Of a stretch of 64,000 nt of DNA, positions 20,294 to 28,621 are shown piece by piece; the stretch's first letter is position 1; every line of letters begins with the position of its first letter. The position numbers and the translations under genes were made by a program. The notes below the pieces were generated by a model. It was not told the origin of the DNA. It worked only from the letters and a program-made list of their open reading frames with translations, and ran no database searches. Location: NCBI RefSeq assembly GCF_010731795.1, contig NZ_AP022591.1, positions 2,046,001-2,110,000 of the forward strand, given 5' to 3'. The DNA comes from Mycolicibacterium celeriflavum. GTDB taxonomy: Bacteria; Actinomycetota; Actinomycetes; Mycobacteriales; Mycobacteriaceae.

Positions 20294-21687
20294 GTGGCCG
20301 CCTCGGATTGCGAAGGAACCTGCGCGCGAACCGTCCTGGAGATCTCGCGGACGATCGCGTCGACCTCTTCGGTGCTGCGGGCTTCGACATTGAGCCGCAG
20401 CAGCGGTTCGGTATTCGACATGCGCAGGTTGAACCAAATGCCCTCACCCAGGTCGACCGTGACCCCGTCGAGGTGGTCGATCGAGTGGATCCGGGAGCCG
20501 AACGCCTTGAGCACGTCGTCCACACATCGCTCGGCGTCGGTGACGGTGAAGTTGATCTCCCCGGATGCCTCGTAGCGCTGGTAGTCGGCCATGAAATCCG
20601 ACAACGGGCGGTCCTGTTCGCCCAACGCGGCCAGCACGTGCAAGGCCGCCAGCATGCCGGAGTCCGCACCCCAGAAGTCGCGGAAGTAGTAGTGCGCCGA
20701 ATGCTCGCCGCCGAAGATCGCACCGGTGTCGGCCATCAGCGCCTTGATGTAGGAGTGCCCGACGCGGCTGCGCACTGGCGTACCGCCCCGCTCGGTCACC
20801 AGCTCGGGCACTGCCCGCGAGGTGATCAGGTTGTGAATCACCGTGGCGCCGATCTCCCTACCCAGTTCCCGCCCGGCCACCAGCGCGGTAACCGCCGACG
20901 GCGACACCGGATGCCCCTTCTCGTCGACGACGAAACACCGGTCGGCGTCGCCGTCGAACGCCAACCCGATGTCGGCGCCGGATTCGACGACGTACTTTTG
21001 CAGATCGGCCAGGTTGGCCGGGTCCAGCGGGTTGGCCTCGTGGTTGGGGAACGTCCCGTCGAGCTCGAAATACAGCGGCGACAAGGTGATCCCGGGAATC
21101 GGGCCCAGCACCGCGGGGGCAGTGTGGCCGGCCATGCCGTTGCCCGCGTCGACGGCGACCTTCAGCGGTCGAAGCTCCGCCAGGCTCACCAGCGAGCGCA
21201 GAAACTCGCCGTATTCGCCCAGCACATCACGGTCCGTCACGGAGCCGGTCGCGCCGTCGTAGCCCGGCACGCCGGCGATGATCTCGTCGGCGATGCTCGA
21301 CAGGCCGGTGTCCTTACCGACGGGTTTGGCGCCGGCCCGGCAGAGTTTGATGCCGTTGTAGGCCGCGGGGTTGTGGCTGGCGGTGAAGATCGCACCGGGG
21401 CAGTCGAGAAGTCCGGACGCGAAGTACAACTGGTCGGTCGAGGCGAGCCCGATCCGCACCACGTCGAGGCCCTGCGCAGTCACTCCGTCGGCGAACGCCG
21501 ACGCCAGCGCCGGCGAACTCGCCCGCATGTCGTAACCGATCGCCACCTGCGACGCGTCGTCGCGGATCAAGCGGGCGAAGGCACCGCCGACGTCGGCGAC
21601 GAACTGCTCATCGAGTTCCTCTCCGACCAGGCCACGCACGTCATAGGCCTTGATGACGCGATGAACAGCCGCGGCGGGCCGTGACAT
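20290..21687 (-). CDS. manB: Phosphomannomutase
   Basis: 465 aa from ATG 21687 behind AAGGAG. It converts mannose-6-P to mannose-1-P. The catalytic serine is S104 in FTASHNPAAYNGIK, metal binding is in FDGDADRCF, the sugar specificity loop is GGEHSAHYYF, and the phosphate-binding loop is near RMSNTEPLLRLNVE at the C-terminus. It corresponds to Rv3257c (also called pmmA). The operon is manB - SIS protein - manA. Together with the guanylyltransferase at 26.4 kb it supplies GDP-mannose. Confidence 0.95.
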   Translation of the reverse strand: MSRPAAAVHRVIKAYDVRGLVGEELDEQFVADVGGAFARLIRDDASQVAIGYDMRASSPALASAFADGVTAQGLDVVRIGLASTDQLYFASGLLDCPGAIFTASHNPAAYNGIKLCRAGAKPVGKDTGLSSIADEIIAGVPGYDGATGSVTDRDVLGEYGEFLRSLVSLAELRPLKVAVDAGNGMAGHTAPAVLGPIPGITLSPLYFELDGTFPNHEANPLDPANLADLQKYVVESGADIGLAFDGDADRCFVVDEKGHPVSPSAVTALVAGRELGREIGATVIHNLITSRAVPELVTERGGTPVRSRVGHSYIKALMADTGAIFGGEHSAHYYFRDFWGADSGMLAALHVLAALGEQDRPLSDFMADYQRYEASGEINFTVTDAERCVDDVLKAFGSRIHSIDHLDGVTVDLGEGIWFNLRMSNTEPLLRLNVEARSTEEVDAIVREISRTVRAQVPSQSEAAT

Positions 21688-21751
21688 AGAACTCCTTGTG
21701 ACGTGGTACTGCTGGCGCCAGCCTAACCGTCGGTGAAGGCGTACACGTGAA

Positions 21752-22171
21752 CTAGTCAGTGGGGTCGGGCAACACCCGCAGATGGCCCCGGCGACGGCCG
21801 TTGGACTCCGGACGCCTGGCCGGCGGCGCCATCAGGGAGCCGCCGTGCGCGCCGGTGACCGGATCGGAGAAGCCTGTCGCGACCCCGTTGATCGGCGGAG
21901 CGAGGTCGCGCCCCTCGCGCACCGCGTCCGCGAGCGCGACGAGATCGTCCTCGTCGGGATGCGACGGCAGCGGGCCCGCGTGCCGAACCAGTTCCCAGCC
22001 GCGCGGCGCGGTGACCCGGCCGGCGTGCACCACGCATAGGTCCCACGAGTGCGGTTCGGCCACCGTCGCCAGCGGCCCGACCACCGCAGTGGAGTCGGCG
22101 TAGACGAAGGTCAGCGTCGCGACGGCATAGTGCGGACACCCGGGCCTGCAGCAGCGACGGGGAACGTTCAC
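21752..22171 (-). CDS. DUF3499 family protein
   Basis: 139 aa. A conserved actinobacterial protein matching Rv3258c in place and sequence type. The N-terminus has a possible metal site (CCRPGCPHYAVATLTF, with a later SWDLCVVHAGRVTAPRGWE), that is three cysteines, then another cysteine and a histidine, suggesting a small zinc-binding fold. The C-terminal third is low-complexity and Arg/Pro-rich. No function is established. It lies divergent to the metallopeptidase gene. Confidence 0.85.
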   Translation of the reverse strand: MNVPRRCCRPGCPHYAVATLTFVYADSTAVVGPLATVAEPHSWDLCVVHAGRVTAPRGWELVRHAGPLPSHPDEDDLVALADAVREGRDLAPPINGVATGFSDPVTGAHGGSLMAPPARRPESNGRRRGHLRVLPDPTD

Positions 22172-22285
22172 AGCGGAAGGCTATCGTGGCCGCACCCTGC
22201 GCGACGCCGGACACGCGCAGCCTGCCGACGGCCGATCTCGAACCGTTACGATCTTGTTCACGCGCACGAGAGGAGCACCGACGCG

Positions 22286-22750
22286 GTGGCCAAGCGGCAA
22301 TATCTGCGCTCACGCCGGGGCCGCGACATGCGCGGACCGTTACTTCCCCCCACGGTGCCGGGTTGGCGCAGTCGCGCCGAGCGGTTCGACATGGCGGTGC
22401 TGGAGGCTTACGAGCCGATCGAGCGGCGTTGGCAGGACCGATTGACGGCGCTGGATGTGGCGGTCGACGAGATACCGCGCATCGCTCCGAAGGATCCCGA
22501 CAGTGTGCAGTGGCCACCGGAGGTGATCGCCGACGGGCCGATCGCGCTGGCCCGGCTGATCCCGGCTGGTGTCGACGTTCGAGGTAACGCCACGCGGGCG
22601 CGAATTGTATTGTTCCGCAAGCCGATCGAGCGACGGGCCAAGGATCTTGTCGAACTCGAGGAGCTGCTGCATGAGATTCTGGTGGCCCAAGTCGCCACGT
22701 ATCTGGGCGTCGAGCCTTCGGTCATCGACCCGACGATCGACGACGATTGA
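22286..22750 (+). CDS. Zincin-like metallopeptidase family protein (Rv3259-like)
   Basis: 154 aa from GTG 22286 behind GAGGAG. A basic N-terminus (AKRQYLRSRRGRDMRGPLLPP) precedes a core ending with ELLHEILVAQVATYLG. The family signature is HExxH; here the first His-Glu is present but the second histidine is replaced (HEILV), as in other mycobacterial members, so proteolytic activity is doubtful. It sits between DUF3499 and whiB2 in a conserved cell-division-linked neighbourhood. The longer frame upstream overlaps the divergent gene. Confidence 0.8.
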   Translation: MAKRQYLRSRRGRDMRGPLLPPTVPGWRSRAERFDMAVLEAYEPIERRWQDRLTALDVAVDEIPRIAPKDPDSVQWPPEVIADGPIALARLIPAGVDVRGNATRARIVLFRKPIERRAKDLVELEELLHEILVAQVATYLGVEPSVIDPTIDDD

Positions 22751-22759
22751 CCGCTCGGG

Positions 22760-23155
22760 TCAGATGATTCCGCGCTTCAGTCGACGACGCTCGCGTTCGG
22801 ACAGGCCGCCCCAGATGCCGAAGCGCTCGTCGTGCGCCAGCGCATACTCCAGGCACGCGTCGCGCACCTCGCAGCCCTGGCAGATTCGCTTGGCTTCGCG
22901 CGTCGAGCCACCCTTCTCGGGGAAGAATGCCTCGGGGTCGGTCTGAGCGCACAGCGCGCGCTCCTGCCACAAGTCGTCTTCGGGTGTAAGCGCCGGCGCA
23001 GCATCAATTGGGTCTGGCACCAGACTTAACTGGGGACGCCGGGGCGTCTCGACGGGTGCCGGTCCGGAATTGGCGTGCGGGGCGCTGTCTACTGAGCCGA
23101 GGAATCGGTTGTCAAACCGAATCAGACGATCGAAATCGCCGTACTCAAAAGACAT
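22760..23155 (-). CDS. whiB2: WhiB-family iron-sulfur regulator WhiB2/WhmD
   Basis: 131 aa from ATG 23155 behind GAGGAGG. Four cluster ligands C69, C92, C95 and C101 hold a [4Fe-4S] cluster; the GIWGG turn and the basic tail RERRRLKRGII are present. It is essential for septum formation in M. smegmatis (WhmD). The N-terminal ~60 residues are variable, as usual. Its stop is 10 bp from the metallopeptidase stop (convergent). A 324-bp upstream region separates it from fbiA. Confidence 0.96.
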   Translation of the reverse strand: MSFEYGDFDRLIRFDNRFLGSVDSAPHANSGPAPVETPRRPQLSLVPDPIDAAPALTPEDDLWQERALCAQTDPEAFFPEKGGSTREAKRICQGCEVRDACLEYALAHDERFGIWGGLSERERRRLKRGII

Positions 23156-23479
23156 CTTCGGCCTCCTCACCTGGTTTCGCTGATCCCCTATAAGCGCCCC
23201 ACCGGAACGTGGGACCCATTCAATTCGAACAAGTGATCGAATCTCGGTCTGCGGCACCGAAACCGGATGGCCTACCGGGAAATGACACTGGTGTGATTAC
23301 ACACGCGTGAGCAGTCCTGGTCAAGCGTTAGAACAGGAATTCATACCATTCCGTGATCGAAATGCGGCGAGTCGTGACCTCGGCGTGTCTGTCACATTCC
23401 GCGAATCTCCCCGGCCCCCCAAGGATTGAGGCACTCCTGGACGAACCGAATTCGCTTGGACGGCCTACGCTCGGTCGAT
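23156..23479. other. Divergent regulatory region between whiB2 and fbiA
   Basis: 324 bp without a credible gene. It holds the whiB2 ribosome site at its left end. Possible protein-binding motifs include a single GACAC (23284-23288, the WhiA-type core) and an adjacent palindromic TGTG-ATTA-CACA, but both are short. It is less GC-rich than the surrounding genes (for example around GGAATTCATACCATTCCG), as expected of promoters. I could not fix a -10/-35 pair with confidence. Confidence 0.5.
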
Positions 23480-24499
23480 GTGAAGGTCACGGTACTCGTC
23501 GGCGGCGTCGGTGGCGCCCGCTTCCTGCTCGGTGTGCAGCACTTGCTGGGTCTCGGGCAATTCGCTGACACGAAAGTTGCTGCTGTGACTGATGATTCTA
23601 CTGAGCATCAATTGTCTGCTGTGGTCAACGTCGGGGACGACGCGTGGATGTTCGGGGTGCGCATCTGCCCCGACCTCGACACGTGCATGTACACCCTCGG
23701 AGGTGGCATCGACCCGGAGCGCGGTTGGGGACATCGCAACGAAACCTGGCATGCCAAGGAGGAACTCGCGGCCTACGGGGTGCAACCGGACTGGTTCGGG
23801 CTCGGCGACCGGGATTTGGCGACTCACCTCGTGCGCAGTCAGATGCTGCGCGCCGGTTACCCGCTGTCGCAGGTGACCGAGGCGCTGTGCACCCGGTGGT
23901 CGCCGGGCGCGACGCTGCTGCCCGCCAGTGACGACCGCAGCGAAACCCACGTCGTCATCACCGATCCCGGACCCGGCGACCACGCCGGTGAAAAACGCGC
24001 CATCCACTTCCAGGAGTGGTGGGTGCGGTACCGCGCGAAGGTGCCCACTCACAGCTTCGCTTTCGTCGGCGCCGAAAAGGCCACGGCGGGGCCCGGCGTC
24101 GCCGAGGCGATCGAATCCGCCGATGTCGTCCTCGTCGCGCCGTCCAACCCGGTGGTGAGCGTCGGCGCGATCCTGGCCGTTCCGGGGATCCGCGGCGCGC
24201 TGCGGTCGACGCCGGCACCGGTGATCGGCTACTCCCCCATCATCGGCGGAAAGCCGTTGCGCGGTATGGCGGATGAATGCCTGTCGGTGATCGGCGTGGA
24301 AAGCACGTCGGAGGCCGTCGGCCGGCACTACGGCGCGCGCTCGGGCGTCGGGATCCTCGACGGCTGGCTGGTGCACGAGGACGACCACGCCGACGTAGCC
24401 GGTGTCGAGGTCCGCTCGGTGCCGCTGCTGATGTCCAACCCCGCGGCAACCAGCGAAATGGTGCGCGCCGGACTGGATTTGGCCGGCGTGAAGCCATGA
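23480..24499 (+). CDS. fbiA: 2-phospho-L-lactate/phosphoenolpyruvate transferase of F420 synthesis
   Basis: 339 aa from GTG 23480 ([17 protein letters not shown]), matching the CofD family start. It joins the three-carbon phosphate from the guanylylated donor to Fo, giving F420-0 or its dehydro form. Motifs: GGVGGARFL nucleotide loop, [30 protein letters not shown], and [16 protein letters not shown] followed by [15 protein letters not shown]. The stop overlaps the fbiB start as ATGA. F420 serves nitro-drug activation and many mycobacterial reductases. Confidence 0.96.
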   Translation: MKVTVLVGGVGGARFLLGVQHLLGLGQFADTKVAAVTDDSTEHQLSAVVNVGDDAWMFGVRICPDLDTCMYTLGGGIDPERGWGHRNETWHAKEELAAYGVQPDWFGLGDRDLATHLVRSQMLRAGYPLSQVTEALCTRWSPGATLLPASDDRSETHVVITDPGPGDHAGEKRAIHFQEWWVRYRAKVPTHSFAFVGAEKATAGPGVAEAIESADVVLVAPSNPVVSVGAILAVPGIRGALRSTPAPVIGYSPIIGGKPLRGMADECLSVIGVESTSEAVGRHYGARSGVGILDGWLVHEDDHADVAGVEVRSVPLLMSNPAATSEMVRAGLDLAGVKP

Positions 24500-25842
24500 C
24501 CGAGCATGGAACGGCCGCCGCCGTCGAACTGCTCCCGGTGCCCGGGTTGCCGGAGTTCCGGCCCGGCGACGACCTTGCCGCGGCGATCGCGGAGTCTGCG
24601 CCGTGGCTGCGCGACGACGACGTGGTGGTGGTGACCAGCAAGGTGCTGTCGAAGTGCGAGGGGCGCATCGTCGACGCCCCCGCCGATCCGCAAGAGCGCG
24701 ATGCCCTGCGGCGCAAGCTCATCGACTCCGAGGCGGTTCGCGTACTGGCCCGCAAGGGCCGCACACTGATCACCGAGAACGCGATCGGTTTGGTTCAGGC
24801 CGCCGCCGGAGTCGACGGATCCAACGTCGACTCCGCCGAACTCGCGCTGCTGCCGATCGACCCCGACGCCAGCGCGGCCGCGCTGCGCACCGCCCTGCGG
24901 GAGCGCCTCGGCGTGAGCGTCGGCGTCGTCGTCACCGACACCATGGGCCGCGCGTGGCGCAACGGGCAGATCGACGTGGCCATCGGGGCGGCCGGTCTGA
25001 CCGTGCTGCACGGGTATGAGGGGTCGCTCGACCGGCACGGCAACGAATTGATTGTCACCGAGATCGCGGTCGCCGACGAAATCGCCGCGGCCGCCGATCT
25101 GGTGAAGGGCAAGCTGACCGACATCCCGGTCGCGGTGCTGCGGGGCCTGCAACTGGCAGACGACGGTTCGACGGCGCACAAGCTGGTCCGGGCCGGCGAG
25201 GAGGACTTGTTCTGGCTGGGCACCGAGGAAGCCATCGCGCTGGGCAGGAGTCAGGCGCAGCTGCTGCGCCGGTCGGTGCGCCGGTTCTCCGCGCAGCCCG
25301 TAGCGCCCGAGCTGGTGGAAACCGCTGTCGCCGAGGCGCTCACCGCGCCCGCACCGCATCACACCCGACCGGTGCGCTTCGTGTGGTTGCAGGATCGGGG
25401 CAGACGGTCGGCGCTGCTCGATCGGATGAAGGACAAGTGGCGCGCCGATCTGTCCGCCGACGGCCGGCCCGCCGAGGCCGTCGAACGTCGCGTCGAGCGT
25501 GGCCGAATACTCTATGACGCACCGGAAGTCGTCATCCCGTTCATGGTGCCCGACGGTGCGCACAGCTATCCCGACGCCGACCGCACCGCCGCCGAACACA
25601 CGATGTTCACCGTCGCGGTCGGCGCGGCGGTGCAGGCGCTGCTGGTGGCGCTGGCCGTGCGCGGCGTCGGCAGCTGCTGGATCGGTTCGACGATCTTCGC
25701 CCCGCAAGTGGTCCGCGACGAGCTGGGGCTGCCCGATGACTGGGAACCGTTGGGCGCAATCGCGATCGGCTACGCCGACGCGGGGGCGCCGTCGGGCCCG
25801 CGGCCGCCGGTACCGACCGACGGTCTGCTGGTACGCAAGTGA
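24496..25842 (+). CDS. fbiB: Bifunctional F420 gamma-glutamyl ligase / nitroreductase-like protein FbiB
   Basis: 448 aa. The N-terminal ~245 residues are a CofE ligase ([47 protein letters not shown]) that adds glutamates to F420-0. The C-terminal ~190 residues are an FMN nitroreductase-like domain ([12 protein letters not shown], then [22 protein letters not shown]) that in M. tuberculosis reduces dehydro-F420-0. ATG 24496 is coupled to fbiA by ATGA, and its own stop overlaps the Nudix start as GTGA. Confidence 0.96.
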   Translation: MTEHGTAAAVELLPVPGLPEFRPGDDLAAAIAESAPWLRDDDVVVVTSKVLSKCEGRIVDAPADPQERDALRRKLIDSEAVRVLARKGRTLITENAIGLVQAAAGVDGSNVDSAELALLPIDPDASAAALRTALRERLGVSVGVVVTDTMGRAWRNGQIDVAIGAAGLTVLHGYEGSLDRHGNELIVTEIAVADEIAAAADLVKGKLTDIPVAVLRGLQLADDGSTAHKLVRAGEEDLFWLGTEEAIALGRSQAQLLRRSVRRFSAQPVAPELVETAVAEALTAPAPHHTRPVRFVWLQDRGRRSALLDRMKDKWRADLSADGRPAEAVERRVERGRILYDAPEVVIPFMVPDGAHSYPDADRTAAEHTMFTVAVGAAVQALLVALAVRGVGSCWIGSTIFAPQVVRDELGLPDDWEPLGAIAIGYADAGAPSGPRPPVPTDGLLVRK

Positions 25843-26375
25843 GCTTGCACGCATCGGCGGTCGATGCGCTCTCTTGTTGGCAGGCACCCGATCCCGCACA
25901 GGACACGCTGCGGCACGCGGTGCTGGCGTTCCTGGCGGCCAGGCCCGACGGATGCCTGCGGGAGTGTGCGCCCGGACACGTCACCGGGTCGGCGCTGGTC
26001 GTCGACCACACCGGCACGCATGCTCTTCTCACGCTGCACCCGCGGTTCGGGCGGTGGCTGCAACTCGGCGGGCACTGCGAGGCCACCGACCCCGATATCG
26101 TCGCGGCCGCGTTGCGGGAGGCCACCGAGGAATCCGGCATCAACGGGCTCACGATCGACCCGACGCTGGCGGCGTTGCATGTTCATCCGGTCACGTGTTC
26201 GCTGGGGGTGCCCACCCGCCACCTCGACATGCAGTTCATCGTCCATGCCCCCGCCGGTGCCGAGATCGTCGCGAGCGACGAGTCGTTGGACCTGCGCTGG
26301 TGGCCGTTGGACGCGTTGCCGCAGGACTGCGACTTCGGGCTGACGCAACTGGTGGCGGCGGCCCGCTCCCGGTGA
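25839..26375 (+). CDS. Nudix hydrolase coupled to fbiAB
   Basis: 178 aa. GTG 25839 overlaps the fbiB stop. The Nudix box is recognisable as [25 protein letters not shown], with the essential REATEE helix intact; the first conserved Glu position is substituted. A downstream strand [10 protein letters not shown] and [13 protein letters not shown] complete the fold. The substrate is unknown; its coupling to fbiB suggests clean-up of nucleotide intermediates linked to F420, but this is inference. It ends inside a palindrome shared with the convergent gene. Confidence 0.85.
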   Translation: MSLHASAVDALSCWQAPDPAQDTLRHAVLAFLAARPDGCLRECAPGHVTGSALVVDHTGTHALLTLHPRFGRWLQLGGHCEATDPDIVAAALREATEESGINGLTIDPTLAALHVHPVTCSLGVPTRHLDMQFIVHAPAGAEIVASDESLDLRWWPLDALPQDCDFGLTQLVAAARSR

Positions 26376-26422
26376 TTTCGGTGTAGTCCGTCGCGCTGAC
26401 CGCGACCAACTACACCGAAATC
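26374..26422. terminator. REP-like palindrome, copy 2, between convergent genes
   Basis: GATTTCGGTGTAGT (26374-26387) and ACTACACCGAAATC (26409-26422) pair perfectly over 14 bp; an inner stem GTCGCG/CGCGAC (26390-26395, 26401-26406) sits inside. It fills almost exactly the gap between the Nudix stop (26375) and the guanylyltransferase stop (26425), so it can serve as a bidirectional terminator. It is the best-preserved of the three copies. Confidence 0.85.
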
Positions 26423-26424
26423 GC

Positions 26425-27501
26425 TCAAACGTCGGTCGAGAAGCGGACGCCGCCGTCGGGAATCGTGACCCCCGGCCACACCCGGGCGCCGCGCAGCAGT
26501 TCGCAGCGTGCGCCGATGTCGGCGCCGTCGCCGATCGCGCCGTCACGGATCAGGGCGCGCGGGCCGATGCGGGCGCCGAAGCCGACGATCGAGCGTTCGA
26601 TCACCGCACCCGCTCCCACCCGCGCGCCGTCGAAGATGACCGCACCGTCCAGCCTTGCGCCACCGGCGATTTCGGCGCCCCGGCCGACCACGGTGCCGCC
26701 GATCAACAGCGCCCCGGGTGCGACGCTGGCGCCGTCGTGCACCAGTTTCTCGCCGCGGTGTCCGCCCAGCGCCGGCGACGGCGCGATGCCGCGGACCAGG
26801 TCGGCCGATCCCCGTACGAAGTCCTCCGGGGTGCCCATGTCGCGCCAGTACGTGGCGTCGACATAACCGCACACCCGAAGACCGTCGGACAGCAGTCCCG
26901 GGAACACCTCGCGTTCCACCGACAGCGCGCGGCCCTTCGGGATGCGCTCGATGACCTCGCGCTTGAACACGTAGCAGCCCGCGTTGATCTGGTCGGTCGG
27001 CGGGTCCTGCGTCTTCTCCAGGAACGCGGTGACCATGCCGTCGGAATCGGTCGGCACGCAACCGAACGCGCGTGGGTCACCGACGCGCACCAGGTGCAGT
27101 GTCAGGTCGGCGCCGGTGGTGTCGTGGTAGTCGAGAAGAGCCCGCAGGTCGGTTCCGGAGAGCACGTCGCCGTTGAAGACCAGCGCGGTGTCGTGGCGCA
27201 GCGACGGAGCCACGTTCGCGATGCCGCCACCGGTGCCCAGCGGTTCGTTCTCGACGACGTATTCGATCTGCAGACCGAACTTGGAGCCGTCGCCGAACGC
27301 CGCCTCGAACACCCCGGCCTTGTACGACGTGCCCAGCACCACGTGTTCGATGCCCGCGTCGGCGATGCGCGACAACAGGTGCGTCAAGAACGGCAATCCC
27401 GCCGTCGGCAGCATCGGCTTGGGCGCCGATAGGGTCAGCGGCCGCAAGCGGGTGCCCAGGCCGCCGACCAGAATGACGGCGTCCACTTGTGCGGGGTTCA
27501 C
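26425..27501 (-). CDS. manC: Mannose-1-phosphate guanylyltransferase (Rv3264c-like)
   Basis: 358 aa from GTG 27501. The N-terminal nucleotidyltransferase has GGLGTRLRPLTLSAPKPMLP (activation loop and Lys) and FNGDVLSG metal site. The C-terminal half is a left-handed beta-helix of hexapeptide repeats (IGGTVVGRGAEIAGGARL... VGFGARIGPRALI). It makes GDP-mannose for PIM, LAM and glycoproteins. The homologue has been labelled manB, manC and rmlA2 in different annotations, so the symbol is a choice. It starts just after the wbbL stop. Confidence 0.92.
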   Translation of the reverse strand: MNPAQVDAVILVGGLGTRLRPLTLSAPKPMLPTAGLPFLTHLLSRIADAGIEHVVLGTSYKAGVFEAAFGDGSKFGLQIEYVVENEPLGTGGGIANVAPSLRHDTALVFNGDVLSGTDLRALLDYHDTTGADLTLHLVRVGDPRAFGCVPTDSDGMVTAFLEKTQDPPTDQINAGCYVFKREVIERIPKGRALSVEREVFPGLLSDGLRVCGYVDATYWRDMGTPEDFVRGSADLVRGIAPSPALGGHRGEKLVHDGASVAPGALLIGGTVVGRGAEIAGGARLDGAVIFDGARVGAGAVIERSIVGFGARIGPRALIRDGAIGDGADIGARCELLRGARVWPGVTIPDGGVRFSTDV

Positions 27502-27502
27502 G

Positions 27503-28387
27503 CTAGCGCCGTCCTTTCGCCCGTCTGCGACGTGAATTGCGGACCACCAGACCCGCGCGCGCGGCGAGCGAGCTTCGGATCGTCCACCGCAGCGGACCCT
27601 GCCACCACCTGGGATACCGATCCGCCAGGAAAGTGTAGGTGCTGGTGTGATGGGCGGCCAAGTTGCGCGCGGGGTCCCTGCCGGTCGCATGACCCTTGTC
27701 GTGCAACACCTCGGCGGTCGGCACGTACACGTTCTGCCAGCCCGCGCGCAGCAGCCGATCACCCAGGTCGACGTCCTCCATGTACATGAAGTAGCGCTCG
27801 TCGAACCCGCAGAGCTCCTCGAAAGCCGACCGTCGTAGCAACAGACAGGAGCCCGACAGCCAGCCGACCGGACGTTCGCTGGGCTCCTGCCGTTCCTGCC
27901 GGTACTCCGCGGTCCACGGGTTGGACTTCCAGACCGGCCCGACCACCGCGTGCATGCCCCCGCGAACCAGGCTCGGCTGGTGTCGGGCCGACGGATACAC
28001 CGAACCGTCGGGGTCACGGATCAACGGGCCCAGCGACCCGGCGCGCGGCCATCGGGCAGCGGCCTCCAGCAGGATGTCGATGCTGCGTGGGCCCCACTGC
28101 ACGTCCGGGTTCGCCACCACGAAGAAGTCGGAGTAATCCGAGTCCTTCAGGTATTCGTCGACGGCGCGGTTCACCGCGCTGCCATAACCGAGATTGCCTC
28201 CGGTTCGCAGTAATCGCGCATTGGGATAGCGCTCGAGCGCTTCCTCCGGCGCCCCGTCGGTCGACCCGTTGTCGGCCATGATCACGGTCACCGGCCGGTC
28301 GGTCGCATGCGACAGCGAGGCGAGGAACCGGTCGAGATGCGGCCCCGGTGAATACGTCACCGTGATGACCACCAATTCGTCACTCAC
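27503..28387 (-). CDS. wbbL: Rhamnosyltransferase WbbL, arabinogalactan linker
   Basis: 294 aa GT2 glycosyltransferase. N-terminal VVITVTYSPGPHLDRFLASL, nucleotide-binding MADNGSTDG, the metal motif in VVANPDVQWG, the acceptor-side ED in YFMYMEDVDLGDRLLRAGW, and a basic C-terminus. In mycobacteria it adds rhamnose to GlcNAc-P-P-decaprenyl, making the linker of arabinogalactan to peptidoglycan, an essential step. In M. tuberculosis rmlD precedes it; here rmlD is missing from this place. Confidence 0.92.
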   Translation of the reverse strand: MSDELVVITVTYSPGPHLDRFLASLSHATDRPVTVIMADNGSTDGAPEEALERYPNARLLRTGGNLGYGSAVNRAVDEYLKDSDYSDFFVVANPDVQWGPRSIDILLEAAARWPRAGSLGPLIRDPDGSVYPSARHQPSLVRGGMHAVVGPVWKSNPWTAEYRQERQEPSERPVGWLSGSCLLLRRSAFEELCGFDERYFMYMEDVDLGDRLLRAGWQNVYVPTAEVLHDKGHATGRDPARNLAAHHTSTYTFLADRYPRWWQGPLRWTIRSSLAARAGLVVRNSRRRRAKGRR

Positions 28388-28621
28388 GTGACACCACCAG
28401 TTCCGCGCTCACGGCGTAGAGGTTAACGGGCGGTCGGGTCGATCTGCCGCGAGCGCACCCCACGACCCTGTCTGCGTGCCTGAGCTGCCGAAACCCGCCC
28501 GACCATGCCGCCGGCGCCGGGGATAACGATTCGGGCCGACTTGCAGAAAGACACAGTCACGAGTCTGGCACGCCGACCCGCGCTACCCGGTCTACGGCCG
28601 GGTCGCAAGTAGCCTGAGCTG

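Noticed and set aside
23284..23302. CRP-like site (TGTGATTACACA) and a GACAC WhiA core between whiB2 and fbiA
   Set aside because: The spacing does not fit TGTGA-N6-TCACA and a 5-mer is too common; no partner sites seen.
28388..28621. Possible remnant of rmlD between wbbL and lcp1
   Set aside because: Read in all frames; no RmlD motif (GxxGQLG, YVFDG) is recognisable.
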